A DNA stretch of 64,000 nt from Microglena sp. YARC (GCA_022414725.1 CM039467.1:5443863-5507862), one strand, 5' to 3'. Numbered from the stretch's first letter, positions 11,291 through 22,117 are shown. A program made the numbers and translations. Notes: generated by a model not told the origin, from the sequence alone.

Positions 11291-12769
11291 GCTTGACGAA
11301 AGGGCGTTATCTGGTAGACTGGTTGGGTATTCTCTGGTGAGTAAGGGTTATTTTGTTTGGGTTCCGAAGTTGCGCCAGGTGGTAGAGAGTCGTGATGTGC
11401 TCTTCTATGAACAGTTTAGCTATAACTGTATCCCTGGGCTCTTTCTCTATGATGGATCTCAGTATTTTTCTCGCACCCCTGCCGCTATCATCGGTAAAGG
11501 GCTTGATACTACTAACAATGTCCTGGGCCCTTTACCAACCCGATTGTTGACCGCTTTACTGGTCATGGGATGACGATGCGTCCCAGGCCAGGTAATGATG
11601 GTGCTGTATCGCGTGCGGCGGCATTGGGCCAGGGGGAGTCTGATGTTCCTTCAAGCTCTAATTTATTCGAATCTCAGGGGGTCGCCGGGCCTTCCTCTGC
11701 GCCACGTTTCGTCGGTGAAGTCGTAGGATTAGGACAGCCTCGGGTCATAGTGGAACCTAGTACAGGTCCACTGCCCACTAGTCGCCACCCCCCGTCCACC
11801 TATTCGGATAGCTCGCGGGAGTTGTTGATCACTTCACCCCCTGCTATACCTGGTGGTTTTATACCGGACCAGGCATTGCGACGATGTGGCCGTCACAGAT
11901 GATGTGAGTGATGACCTCGAACACTGGTCCGGGTCAGATACTGCGTATGGCTGGGGTGTTCCAGTGTACCCAAGCTTCGACGATTTAGAGGCAAAGGAGG
12001 CCGGCCTTGTTCAACCACGCATGAGTGCTGCGCTGGGGGCTTTATTACCGGTTACTGCTGATACTGCTGATATCCCCGCTGCCCATGTACAAGTACACTG
12101 CTTGTACGTGGGGGCTTTTATTTCTACCTCTACTGAACTCTCTTATAAAGCTGCAATGTTACCTACCAACCCTGACAGAGATCTCTGGCTGCAGGCTATG
12201 AAGGATGAGATGGCCTCCCTCCATGCTCATGGCACTTGGGTCCTCACTCCACAGCCTCCTAGGCAGAGGATTCTATCTGGCAGATGGTTATTTGTCAAGA
12301 AACATGGGGCTGATGGTTCTTTGCGTTTTAAAGCTCGTTTTGTAGTTCGTGGTTTTCTGTAACGTCCTGGGCTGGAATACCATGATGTATATGTCCCCGT
12401 CTCCTCTAAAGCAGGTCTTCGTGTGCTCCTTGCTGCCATCACTCATAGAAAAATGTTTGTGAGGCAGCTGGACATCAAGACTGCATTCTTGAATGCCAAG
12501 CTGGAACCTGGTCTGGACCTGTTCTGCTACCAGCCTGAGGGCTTTCATGAACTTGGTCCTGACAATGTTCCCCTTGTGTGCAAGCTGATTAAATCTCTTT
12601 ATGGTTTGAAGCAGGCACCCAGGGCTTGGAGCAAAGATGTAAAGCAGGTTTTGGTTGCCCACGGTTTTACCATGTGCAAAGCTGAACCTGCTCTGTATTT
12701 CAGGAGGGATTCTACTGGTGGGTGGAGCTATGTCCTGACCTATGTGGATGACTTTATCTGTGCTTTTAG
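11130..12769 (+). pseudogene. Copia integrase C-terminus and reverse transcriptase, first part
   Basis: After the frameshift the integrase tail continues (KRNKLDERALSGRLVGY). A low-complexity linker follows (11570-11900), then RT from about 12120: DRDLWLQAMKDEM, GRWLFVKKHGADGS, RQLDIKTAFLNAKL, SLYGLKQAPRAW and the catalytic YVDD at 12741-12752. There are frameshifts near 11570 and 11880 and a TAA at 12360-12362 where CAA (Gln) would fit. RT is cut at 12769 by an insertion and resumes at 14320 in frame once one tttag is removed. Confidence 0.9.
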
Positions 12770-12784
12770 TGAGCTGCCGATTTA

Positions 12785-13177
<393 letters not shown>

Positions 13178-13187
13178 TCGGGATTAG

Positions 13188-13787
13188 TGATGCAGTCAGT
13201 CATTTAGTCAGTCATTCAATCAGTCAGTCAGTCAGTCAGTCAGTCAGTCAGTCAGTCAGTCAGTCAGTCAGTCAGTCAGTCAGTCAGTCAGTCAGTCAGT
13301 CAGTCAGTCAGTCAGTCAGTCAGTCAGTCAGTCAGTCAGTCAGTCAGTCAGTCAGTCAGTCAGTCAGTCAGTCAGTCAGTCAGTCAGTCAGTCAGTCAGT
13401 CAGTCAGTCAGTCAGTCAGTCAGTCAGTCAGTCAGTCAGTCAGTCAGTCAGTCAGTCAGTCAGTCAGTCAGTCAGTCAGTCAGTCAGTCAGTCAGTCAGT
13501 CAGTCAGTCAGTCAGTCAGTCAGTCAGTCAGTCAGTCAGTCAGTCAGTCAGTCAGTCAGTCAGTCAGTCAGTCAGTCAGTCAGTCAGTCAGTCAGTCAGT
13601 CAGTCAGTCAGTCAGTCAGTCAGTCAGTCAGTCAGTCAGTCAGTCAGTCAGTCAGTCAGTCAGTCAGTCAGTCAGTCAGTCAGTCAGTCAGTCAGTCAGT
13701 CAGTCAGTCAGTCAGTCAGTCAGTCAGTCAGTCAGTCAGTCAGTCAGTCAGTCAGTCAGTCAGTCAGTCAGTCAGTCAGTCAGTCAC
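13188..13787. repeat. (TCAG)n tetranucleotide microsatellite
   Basis: About 600 bp of nearly perfect gtca/cagt repeats, slightly irregular at the left edge (tcatttagtcagtcattcaa) and pure to the right edge. Confidence 0.98.
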
Positions 13788-14008
13788 AACAAACAAAAAC
13801 AACTGTACGTTGCAGATCGTTTCTTTTTGGCAATGGTGCGCATATTGGATGTTCACATCGCGATCCCAAGTCTTCCCACAGTTTTTGACTGCTTTTGAGA
13901 CGAACGAAGGTTGCAACAGTTGAACGAAAATCATTCAGAGTGTCCCAACAATATTTTAGAACAAAATGGAATTGAATGGGGCCCCGCCAAGTGAAGAAGT
14001 GAACGAGG

Positions 14009-14314
14009 TCACGAAGGGCCAATTGAGAGCGAGCCAATTGAGAGCGAGCCAATTGAGAGCGAGCCAAGTGTCGTAGCGACCACATCGTCTTGCATTGCAT
14101 CTCGAATTATTCGAGTCTTCTTCGCCTGACGCTCGAGAACATGCTCATCAACTGAGTCCTTCGCGACCAACCGCAACACGCGAACAGTACGCTCTTGTCC
14201 ACGACGGAGAACCCGTCGAATCGCCTGGTATTCGGTCACAGGGTTCCACTGCGGACGCATCATGATCACGTTGTTGAAGGCATGCTGCATGTTCAAGCCA
14301 CAATTCGCGCATTC
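14009..14314 (-). pseudogene. SNF2-family helicase, C-terminal fragment
   Basis: Starting at the insertion edge, the minus strand reads helicase motif V (CGLNMQHAFNNVIMM), then PQWNPVTEYQAIRRVLRRGQ, which is motif VI of SNF2/SWI2 ATPases, then RLVAKDSVDEHVLERQAKK, the usual stretch after it. SNF2 proteins use ATP to translocate on DNA and remodel chromatin. Only the last part of the helicase domain is present. It ends in three copies of a 15-bp repeat (gagcgagccaattga on the plus strand) and a stop. It is 5'-truncated exactly at the insertion border, so it is a captured or retrocopied fragment, not a gene. No intron is seen in it. Confidence 0.85.
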
Positions 14315-14319
14315 TTTAG

Positions 14320-15250
14320 GTATGCCTTGCTGATCAAGGCTATGGAAGCAGCTGGGTGGGAAGTCAAGGAAATGGGTGTACCTGTCCAGTTCCTTTCATT
14401 GGACATGACTTGTACACTTGATTCTGACGGCAGGTGTGTTAAGATCGACCTCTCCCAGCACTCCTACATTGTTGAGCTGGTGGAGCAGTTTGGTCTCACT
14501 GCTGCTACCAAGCCCAAGTTTTCAGTTCCCATGTCCAAGTGCACTGTCACTGATCCTCCTGGAGAACCTCTGGCCTCTAATAGCCAGTACCTCTCTCTTG
14601 TGGGGGCTTTGCTGTACCTGGCTACCTGCACAAGGCCTGATCTTTCTATTGCTGTTAGCTACCTGTCCAGGTTTTCTGCTCAACCCACTGCCCCCCTGTG
14701 GGCTGCAGCCAAGCGCTTGCTTTTGTATTTGAGAGAACATTCCCATCTGGGCCTCACTTACACTCACAGCCCTGGTTTCTCTTTTACTGTCTTTAGTGAC
14801 TCATCCTTTGCTGATGATGGGTCTGACAGGAGATCTCAGACTGGCTATGCTGTGCTTGCTGGAGGCTGCCTTGTGAACTGGATGAGCAAAAGGCAACCCA
14901 CTGTTGCTGTTAGCTCCAGTGAGGCTGAGTATCAGGCCCTGTCTCAGATTGCCAGGGAGGTGCAATGGTTGAAAAAGTTGAGAATTGATCTAGGGCTGCC
15001 TTGTGACCTGGTCACCATTCAGGGTGACAACTTGGGGTCCTTGAGCTGGGCCAATGACTGTCAGCTGCTCCCTCGCAACAAGCACATTGATGTCATCCAT
15101 CACTATATCCAGGAGCTGGTGGAGGATGGCCAGGTGGATGTTGCCTATGTTAACACTAAGGACAACTGTGCTGACCCCTTCACCAAGCCCCTTGATCCTA
15201 TGGTGTTCTGGCGTTTCATTCGCATGTTTGGAATGACTGCTTCTCCTTAA
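14320..15250 (+). pseudogene. Copia reverse transcriptase C-terminus and RNase H
   Basis: The open frame extends upstream into the insertion; true Copia sequence starts at 14320. It shows the RT end (LSLDMTCTLDSDG, ATCTRPDLSIAVSYLSRF) and RNase H: FSDSSFADDGSDRRSQTGY, SSSEAEYQAL and RNKHIDVIHHYIQELVEDG, ending ADPFTKPL. RNase H would remove RNA from the RNA-DNA hybrid. The frame is undamaged from 14320 to the stop at 15248-15250. Confidence 0.92.
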
Positions 15251-15641
15251 ACCAATTTTTTTGGTTACATGTATTCTAGAATTTTGGTTACATGTATTCT
15301 GGAATTTTTGGTTACATTTTAGGGTTTCTTTGGTTACATTTAGAGTTTCTTTAAGTTATCATTGATTGGCATTAGGTTCCTATTCCCGGATCGGGTTTTC
15401 TATACCGTTGTTACCCGACTTTGATATTTAGTTGTCCTCTTATATTCACTTGGCAAATTTTGGTTCTTTGCCTTGCTTCATACCTTCCCTTACACCCTTC
15501 GGGTTTCATTTGAAGTTTCTCTCGATTTTTTTTTTTTCGGAGTTCTTTGATTTTTTTTTTTAATTTGTTACATATAGTTATATGTCACCAGTGCCATAGG
15601 TGGAGTAGTACTATTGTATGTCACCTGTGTCATAGGTGGAG
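15251..15641 (+). promoter_or_regulatory. Copia 3' non-coding region with duplicated purine motif
   Basis: It has short direct repeats of ggttacatgtattct and ggttacatt, T-rich runs, and two copies of a motif ending in cataggtggagta (near 15595 and 15631). The second copy abuts the 3' LTR at 15641, so aggtggag is the likely polypurine tract that primes plus-strand DNA. Confidence 0.55.
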
Positions 15642-15965
15642 TATCAGCATGTATAGCGGTGCTCTCACGCGTTTTATGACTTGGTGACTACTTATGTACT
15701 CCCTTAGAACTATCGGCTCTCCTGAGCCAGCTTCCCGTGGGACTGAGTCATCTTGAGATGACTCAGTGGCAGCTTCCTGTCACCTACGTCTCCGGTCTGA
15801 TCTGTACCCTGTTAGGTTCCTGTCTACCGCCTCCTTTCACCACAGGTGCCCCTTTATGGGTCTCCTGTGTCTGTAACGTTATCCTTGTCTCCGTGTATAG
15901 ATTGGTGCGTCTGCTCCGCTGCTTTAATCTACTGTCCACTCTACCGGAGTGATTTCAAGCTGATA
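15642..15965 (+). repeat. Copia 3' LTR
   Basis: It matches the 5' LTR at 7466-7798. It starts tatcagcatg (TA where the 5' LTR has TG) and ends ctgata, directly followed by the target duplication atctg. Confidence 0.92.
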
Positions 15966-16015
15966 ATCTGGGAGGTTCCTCATCGTCAGAGACTAAGTAA
16001 ATAGTTTCTGTGGGG

Positions 16016-18985
16016 TCATTTTGATTTAAAGAGGGAGAATCTATGGGATCTTCTTGATCTATCTGATAAGGTGGAGTCTAGGAGATCTGAGAAAATTAGA
16101 TCTGAGGAGTTACCCTGATCTGGTAAGTTGTGATCTGTGAGTTCTGCAGGCCATGGGGAAGTTATGTGGTCCATACTGTGGGGAGAGTCAGGATGGTTGT
16201 GAGTGGGTGTGGTGTTACTAGCAGGGGAGATCATGTCAACAGTCTCCCTAATAGGGTGGCCTGGTGTGTGGTTAATTTCTGGTTGAAAAGGGTGTGAAAG
16301 GAAGGAGGGTGATGTTTTGGTAAGAGTGTAGATGTGCCCTTGAAGTTTTATCCAATCTTGTGAGTGGAGAAGACTAGGGCCGTTGTGTTCAGAGTTCATG
16401 TCCCACCACTTACCATTAATTTGCTTAATGGTGGTAGCATGTCCATATCCACAGTTGTAGTGGAGGATAAACCTTGAGCAGCTGGGAGGAAGCCGAGATA
16501 AAATTTGCTGTTTAGTGCTGCCAGGCATAATTCCTGCAGAGTAATTCTCAGATGTGTCTTCAGTTGTTGGTGTAGTAGGGGGAGGATGAGATGGAGTATA
16601 TGTTTGTGAGTTCCTGTGGCCAGTGAGAGAGCCTAAGTGAGATTTCCTGTTAGCCAGGTAATAGTTGACTAAAGGGATAGTGTAGTTACCGGTTAGTTTG
16701 TTGAAATAGCAACGTTCTAGATCCCACTCATGTTGAGTGTAGTTAGTGACGTGTGTGTTGAGGTTTATGGAGAACTGTAGGACCTCTTTGTAGTCCAGGG
16801 CCTTGTATCCGAGGTAGGCGTTAATAGAATGAACTTGACAGTGACAGTCTATTTGGGGTTCCCAATAGCTAGAGCTGTTTACAGGAGTGGAACGAAGTCT
16901 GGAAGTAGGTCTATCTCCCCTAGGAGCTGTATCCCAGGTAAGATGAGTCAAAGTTCTAAAGTCCTGAGTACAGGATTTCCTATTAGGTTCACAGCTAGAA
17001 TTCTGCTTTGCAGAGGAATTAAGAAGAAGGAAGCTGTTCACGGTTGACTTATCAATAGTGGGTGTACTCTGTACTGTTGTCAATAGCTTGGTACACCCTA
17101 TGATCCAACAAGTACCCAGAAGGAGAGGAACAATCAGAAGATTGCTATAAAATTCTATGACTAAGAAGCAGGGGATCATTATGGGTGCACATAAAATCCC
17201 TATGGCTTCTTCCAGACCGTCTTCTTGGTCACCTCCTTCCACTGGTTGTTGGGAGCTGGCTGTCTCCTGGGCTGGCTGGGTCCAGCTGCTGGGGCAGGGG
17301 TGGCTGCCTGTGAAATTAAAAGTATAGTTATGTAGCTGCTGGCTGTCAAAACGGGAACTGCAGGGGGAGAAATTTTTAGAGTGGTTTACCTGAAGGGGGG
17401 TGTAAGTCTGGAGCAGTTCCATCCAGGTGGTAGGTCCTTCCGGGTTAGGAGCAAGTCCAATCCCTGGGTGGAGAGCAAGGTCAAGCTCAGCGTTAGCCGT
17501 GGGCCATGGGGCAGGAAATCCATAGGGCTTGGCTTTGGCCAGGGAGGAGAGGGCATGGAAGTACATAGTCACATTCTGCCCATAGGAGGAGATGTCGAGG
17601 CGGTTCTGAATCTCCTTCCAGCTGGCCAGGTCAACACCAAAAATGGTAGGGTCAAGGGGGACAACCTTGCCAGTGCTGTCCTGGCCAATCTCCCTTGCAA
17701 TGATGTAGCCAGCCAGGGCTACCCAATCTGGGAGGTTGTCCTTCTTGGTAGGGTCCAGGTCAGGCATGAAGCCAGGACGGAAGTAGAACTGGATGCCGTT
17801 GACTTTGACTTGGCCTTTGCAGCTGATAAATGCTGTGAGGACATGTAATCTGCTGGACAGGAGGATGCGGATGCCCCTCTTGATAGCCAATTGGACTTCG
17901 TAGTTCGAGAGCAGTCTCAGAGGGATGAGCTCCCTGGTGTACAGTGAGAGCTCTGGGGCAATAGCCTGATCCCTGGTTTCAGCATTCCAAAAGGAGAGGG
18001 AGAAGTGGTCAAGGTTGTCAACCGTGGAGTCGTCACAGCACTGCTTGTTGTCCATGAGGCCAATGGTTGCCTTGCACAGCCGATTCACCTCCGTGGTGAA
18101 GTCCAGCATGGATCTGAGGGCAGTGTTGGCCTCAGTCTTCAGAATCAAGGAAGAGTTGCAGACATCAGGAGGAATCTTGGAGTGAGTGAAATAGGCAGAG
18201 AAGTGCATGTTGGAGATGAAGAGGGGAAGTAAGGATTCAAAGTGTTCCTTGTCCTCTTGAGTTGCAAAGTGCAACTCTTCAGTAACCCTGCCGTCTCTCC
18301 CATTCTTCAAGTATCTGAAGTTGAGAAGCCTAAGGGCCGACACTTGGTCCTCACATTCCTCAAACTCTGCAGCCATGCGCAGGATGTTCTCCAACTTGGG
18401 AAACCATGCTGGCTTCTCAAGCTGGGACCTCCAGCTGGTGGTAAGGTACTGATTCTGCTGCTCCATGATCCAAGCAACTGAAGTGAAGTCAGTTTCTTCA
18501 GGAAAGGGTTGGTATGGGAGTAGATGGGGGTCCATTTGAGGCTCAGTCCTCTGCCTTTTAAAGCCATCGGACTGATCTTCATGGTCAGTCATAGTGGAGT
18601 CGCTGCCTTCTGCTGCGGAATTGGGGAAGATGTAGGGGATCTCCCTCAGGTTTGAGTTAGCAGTATCCAGCCCGTCTTGGGCACTGGATCTCCCTGTTTG
18701 GCTGCTGCCAGAGGGGTTAGCTGCACAGATCCTGGTACCACCGATGGTAGACAGGATGGTTGGTCCAACCAGCATGGAGATAGCACATTGCCGGTTGTGC
18801 CAGTTGATCCTAGATGAAGGATCTGAGGGGAGGTGAGGGTGGAGGAGAGAGTCCTCCTCACTGCAGAAGTGCGTCTTGCAGTTCAAGATGTGTTGGTCGG
18901 TTACCCGTGGAGTGGTGATCCTGGGAACCCCCTTCTCCAGCTTGTTGGCTGTAGAGAGGACTGCAAAGTTGGTAAAGTCCTCCAT
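16016..18985 (-). CDS. LINE ORF1 protein with Josephin-like cysteine protease domain
   Basis: A 989-codon uninterrupted ORF that stays open upstream of the first Met, so this Met is probably not the true start. Residues 1-590 match nothing I know. Residues about 593-632 are strongly hydrophobic and look like one or two membrane helices. Residues about 705-885 carry the active-site pattern of Josephin (ataxin-3-type) deubiquitinases. Gln711 and Cys716 lie in QIDCHCQVHSINAYL, and His849 and Asn864 in HATTIKQINGKWWDMNS; the Gln-Cys step of 5 and the His-Asn step of 15 are those of Josephin. The rest is rich in Ser, Thr, Pro and Asn. Known LINE ORF1 proteins bind RNA, and some algal LINEs carry OTU proteases; a role in ubiquitin removal or self-processing is inference. 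Confidence 0.75.
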   Translation of the reverse strand: MEDFTNFAVLSTANKLEKGVPRITTPRVTDQHILNCKTHFCSEEDSLLHPHLPSDPSSRINWHNRQCAISMLVGPTILSTIGGTRICAANPSGSSQTGRSSAQDGLDTANSNLREIPYIFPNSAAEGSDSTMTDHEDQSDGFKRQRTEPQMDPHLLPYQPFPEETDFTSVAWIMEQQNQYLTTSWRSQLEKPAWFPKLENILRMAAEFEECEDQVSALRLLNFRYLKNGRDGRVTEELHFATQEDKEHFESLLPLFISNMHFSAYFTHSKIPPDVCNSSLILKTEANTALRSMLDFTTEVNRLCKATIGLMDNKQCCDDSTVDNLDHFSLSFWNAETRDQAIAPELSLYTRELIPLRLLSNYEVQLAIKRGIRILLSSRLHVLTAFISCKGQVKVNGIQFYFRPGFMPDLDPTKKDNLPDWVALAGYIIAREIGQDSTGKVVPLDPTIFGVDLASWKEIQNRLDISSYGQNVTMYFHALSSLAKAKPYGFPAPWPTANAELDLALHPGIGLAPNPEGPTTWMELLQTYTPLQVNHSKNFSPCSSRFDSQQLHNYTFNFTGSHPCPSSWTQPAQETASSQQPVEGGDQEDGLEEAIGILCAPIMIPCFLVIEFYSNLLIVPLLLGTCWIIGCTKLLTTVQSTPTIDKSTVNSFLLLNSSAKQNSSCEPNRKSCTQDFRTLTHLTWDTAPRGDRPTSRLRSTPVNSSSYWEPQIDCHCQVHSINAYLGYKALDYKEVLQFSINLNTHVTNYTQHEWDLERCYFNKLTGNYTIPLVNYYLANRKSHLGSLTGHRNSQTYTPSHPPPTTPTTEDTSENYSAGIMPGSTKQQILSRLPPSCSRFILHYNCGYGHATTIKQINGKWWDMNSEHNGPSLLHSQDWIKLQGHIYTLTKTSPSFLSHPFQPEINHTPGHPIRETVDMISPASNTTPTHNHPDSPHSMDHITSPWPAELTDHNLPDQGNSSDLIFSDLLDSTLSDRSRRSHRFSLFKSK

Positions 18986-19089
18986 GATAGCCAGGCCAGC
19001 CAGGGACAGCCTGTCGTTGTCAGCAAACAGCTTGACTGACCAAATTGGTGGCTTTCCAGGCAGGGAGGTGTTAGTAACTTGGTCCTTAG

Positions 19090-19930
19090 TTACTCCACTT
19101 TTGAAGAGACCGTCCTGGGTCTGTTCGCGATGATCTCGCGCATGATCCGGACCACCGCAGCTGCGTCAGTGCACGGGTGTGCGCCGGCAGGAAAGGTCAG
19201 AGATTGGGGCGTAGAGAGGGGACCTCCAGCAAGGATGCTAGGGTCGCGTCCATAGATGCCACTAAGTGTTAGCTCGTAGAACTCCTCATTGTCGGTGGTG
19301 TTGTGCACCGGGAGGATCTTGAATTTGGAGAGCGTGTCAGGGAAAGGATCAAGATGCTGGAAGGTTGACTCTCCAAGGGGGGACGGAGGTTGGGGGGAGG
19401 ACTTGAGTCTCCCAGCGATTAGCTGGATGTCCCTCGCTTTCTTGATGTATTTAGGACGGTAGGGAGGAGTGGACATCGGCTTCCCTTCGCTGTTGTAGAT
19501 CTCTTCACCCTTGGAACGGATGGTGAAGCGATTGGCGATAAGGGCTGCAGGGGGGTTCGAAATTGCGTTAGTTTTGCAGAAGATGATAGAAGAGTTGTAG
19601 GACACAGTTGTCCAGGGTTGATTGTAAAGTTGGTTGTGAGCATAAGGACTTGCAACTTCGTCATTGATTAATGTTGTCGAGGACGACAATGCCATGAGGG
19701 GCACATCGGGACTTGCACCCACGCCATGTATGGGAGGCTGTATTAATCGTCAGAGACGATGATGCCACGAGGGGCACATCAGGACTTGCACCCACGCCAT
19801 GAGAGGCTGTATTAATCGTCAGAGACGACAATGCCACGAGGGGCATATCGGGACTTGCACCCACGCCGCAATGGGGCGGTATTAGTAGCTGTGAGAGGCT
19901 TCGAGAATATGGGGTTTCGAAGATGGCCAA
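19090..19930 (-). pseudogene. LINE ORF1, N-terminal part in other frames
   Basis: A 210-codon ORF (19722 to 19090) ends in VSSKVE just before the ORF1 frame begins. The ORF1 frame is already open there and reads DGLFKSGVTKDQVTN into the Met at 18985, so a one-base shift near 19095 joins the two. Further up, an 89-codon frame (19930 to 19661) reads MAIFETPYSRS and then repeats GVGASPDMPLVALSS. The original start of ORF1 is therefore probably near 19930. It contains no recognised domain. The shift could be a mutation, a programmed frameshift or a base-call error. Confidence 0.55.
19672..19880 (-). repeat. Tandem 69-73-bp repeats at the 5' end of the LINE
   Basis: Three copies of atgccacgaggggcacatc, gacttgcacccacgcc and attaatcgtcagagacg, starting near 19689, 19762 and 19831. 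They are translated in the ORF1 N-terminal frames as a repeated GVGASPD peptide, and could equally be promoter monomers like those of some mammalian LINEs. Confidence 0.9.
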
Positions 19931-20700
19931 TGAGTGTAGTGTTGAGATGTTTGCAGTTTATAAGATAGTGCGGTGTGGTAGCCAGGGGAACGAGGTATGC
20001 GGCGGTGTGGTGAGAAGGTGGGAAAGCGAGGCGGGAATTAGCAGCTTGTTACTCGCGGCGGTTCGATTTCCTATCGATCTTACCTTGTTGCACCCTGTTT
20101 TGTTGAGCTCCCATTGAATACATGCTGGTGGCTGGGTAAGTGTTAGGTGCGAAGAAAGATAAGGGAGTGCGGAGAGAGACTGTTGAAGCGGCGGTGATAT
20201 TCAAACAGTTGACGAAAAGAAGGGCAATGATAAGGTGGATGACAAAGTTCGTAGTAGGAGGATTTCGTCTGTCTTGTTTGTTCAGGATATTTTTTGATTG
20301 ATTAGGGTTGGGATGATTTGTAGGTTTGGCAGAACTTGGTTCAGCGTGGGTCCAAGGTAGATCCTTGGAGCTTTTGCTCTCAGCACGGATGCTGCCTGTA
20401 GGATCTTGTTGTCCAGGTTGTCCATTGAAAGGTGAGGATATTTTAATGTTGGGGTGATCTGTCACTTTCGCAGATTTGGTATTGAGTGTGTGGACAGGGT
20501 TCCAAGCACTGGTGTTGGGGGCTTCGCATTCCCCTACCTCCCTCCTGCGGGCAATCTGCATTTGGACTTCTCCAAGGTGCTTCTTGCCCGGAATCGGGAT
20601 GCTTGGTCGCCGGCAGTTGTTATTGATCATTGGGGAGGAGAGGGGGGTTAGAGAATTCGGCAAATCTGGTTTGAGTGGACATCTCAAATCAGGAAAGTGC
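19931..20700 (-). other. Unassigned stretch with a 212-codon minus ORF
   Basis: A minus-strand ORF (20687 to 20049) is basic and polar at first and has one hydrophobic segment (NFVIHLIIALLFVNCLNI). It matches no family I recognise. It could be the LINE 5' UTR, or the junction between LINE and Gypsy. I do not claim it as a gene. Confidence 0.3.
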
Positions 20701-20719
20701 GCGAATTGATGATCGTTGC

Positions 20720-21324
20720 AAAGCCTAGCGTCGTCGCATCCCGATTCCAGTCTCCGCTTATGCGGAGGAGAAGTAGCGCCTACGAAATGTGCTTCGTAAA
20801 AAGTGACCTGTCAGGATATTGTATAAGGAATGTGGGATCTTTACTGTACCCAGCTTTGATTTGGGTCATCCAATCTGTGGTTCGTGAGCTTGCGCAGACC
20901 ATACATGCGACTACCAAAGATGTCAAAGCAGGACTTCGACTCAGAGGGTCTGCCATGTTGGTTCTACCGGCTTAATATATCCATGTGAAGTCAAAACCCA
21001 TCAATTCCTGTTCCCATCTGGCCAGTCTTCTAGACAAAATAGGTTGACTTGCAAGGAATTTCAGAGGATGGTGATCTGTAACCACTTTTAAATCTTTAGA
21101 TCCCTCTGTATAGCATCGCCATTGTTTCAGGGCTGACACTGCTCCTTACAATTCTTGTTCTGTGGTGGTATAATTCTTTTCTGCAGAATTGAACTTCTTA
21201 CTCGTATAAGCAACCGGTCTACCATCCTGAAGAAGGACAGCACCAGTTCCTAACAACGAAGCGTCTGTAACTACCGTAAAGGGTTTCTCAAAATCTGGCA
21301 GAACTAATACCGGGGCTGTGACTA
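20720..21324 (-). pseudogene. Gypsy RNase H and start of the connection domain
   Basis: The minus strand reads [20 protein letters not shown], then [56 protein letters not shown] and TNMADPLSR, a Ty3/Gypsy RNase H. In-frame stops occur after EQEL, after FTWIY and after KHIS. It is the direct continuation of the RT at 26173-26890; the two halves join in frame across the inserted LTR element when one gacta is removed. Nothing of the Gypsy integrase is seen further on. Confidence 0.9.
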
Positions 21325-21572
21325 TGTTATAGACCGGTTCTCCCGGCTCAGCTAGAGTGTCTTGGGGCACCAGGCCTTCCGCCTGGAAGCTTCCATAGTA
21401 GTGCCTCCACCCGTTAGGGCCGGCACCTACCAGCGGCAGTACCCTGAGGTACTGTCGCCCTTTCCCTTCTTATACCTAGCTTGCCGCCTGGCATGCTATC
21501 ACGTGTGTAAGCTTAGCGCCTTCGCCATTTCCCTGTGTCAGTCCTCACGAGATAATACTCCGGAAAGCTAAA
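21325..21572 (+). repeat. Gag-only element 5' LTR
   Basis: It starts tgttatagaccggttctccc and ends cggaaagctaaa. It contains a TATA-like cttatacc near 21470. It matches 25922-26172 apart from a 3-bp insertion (ccg) and about three substitutions. Confidence 0.93.
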
Positions 21573-22117
21573 GGTTATCGCTCATCACTGCCGTCCCGTG
21601 TTCCACTGCAACAGACTTCCACGCCTGTTACCCTGTCCGTAGATCCCGAGCTCCCGCGCACCTGCAGTGCCTTCCACAGTTCCCGCCGCAACAACCGAAG
21701 GAAAAGAATCTCAGTTGCAGAATCGTCTCTGATTGCTAGGCACCCCGCTGGACACCAGCCCCCAACAGTCTATCCAAGACCCCGCTGGACCGCCAGTACG
21801 TTGCCCCGCAACAAACACCTCTCCGAGTCTACCCAAGACCCCGCTGGAACACCAGTACGTTGCCCCCGCAACACCAACACCCCACTGCGTCAACCCACCG
21901 CCCCTCTCCCTAATCCCGTCTTCTCCTAATCTCTCTGGCCCCGCAAGCCAAACCACCTGTCCCCCCCCCCCCCCCCCCCCCCCCTTGCCCCTACCCGCCC
22001 ACTCTCTCTTTCCTCTTCTTCCTGTCCCTCTCAAGAATATCCAATTCTTCCAATCCCCTATCACCTGATCTTGTTCGTCACCTTCGCACCTCCCAAACCT
22101 CAAACCAAGCCGTCGCA

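Noticed and set aside
21733..22068. Plus and minus ORFs around the poly-C run
   Set aside because: Compositional; located in the 5' leader of the Gag-only element before the Gag frame.
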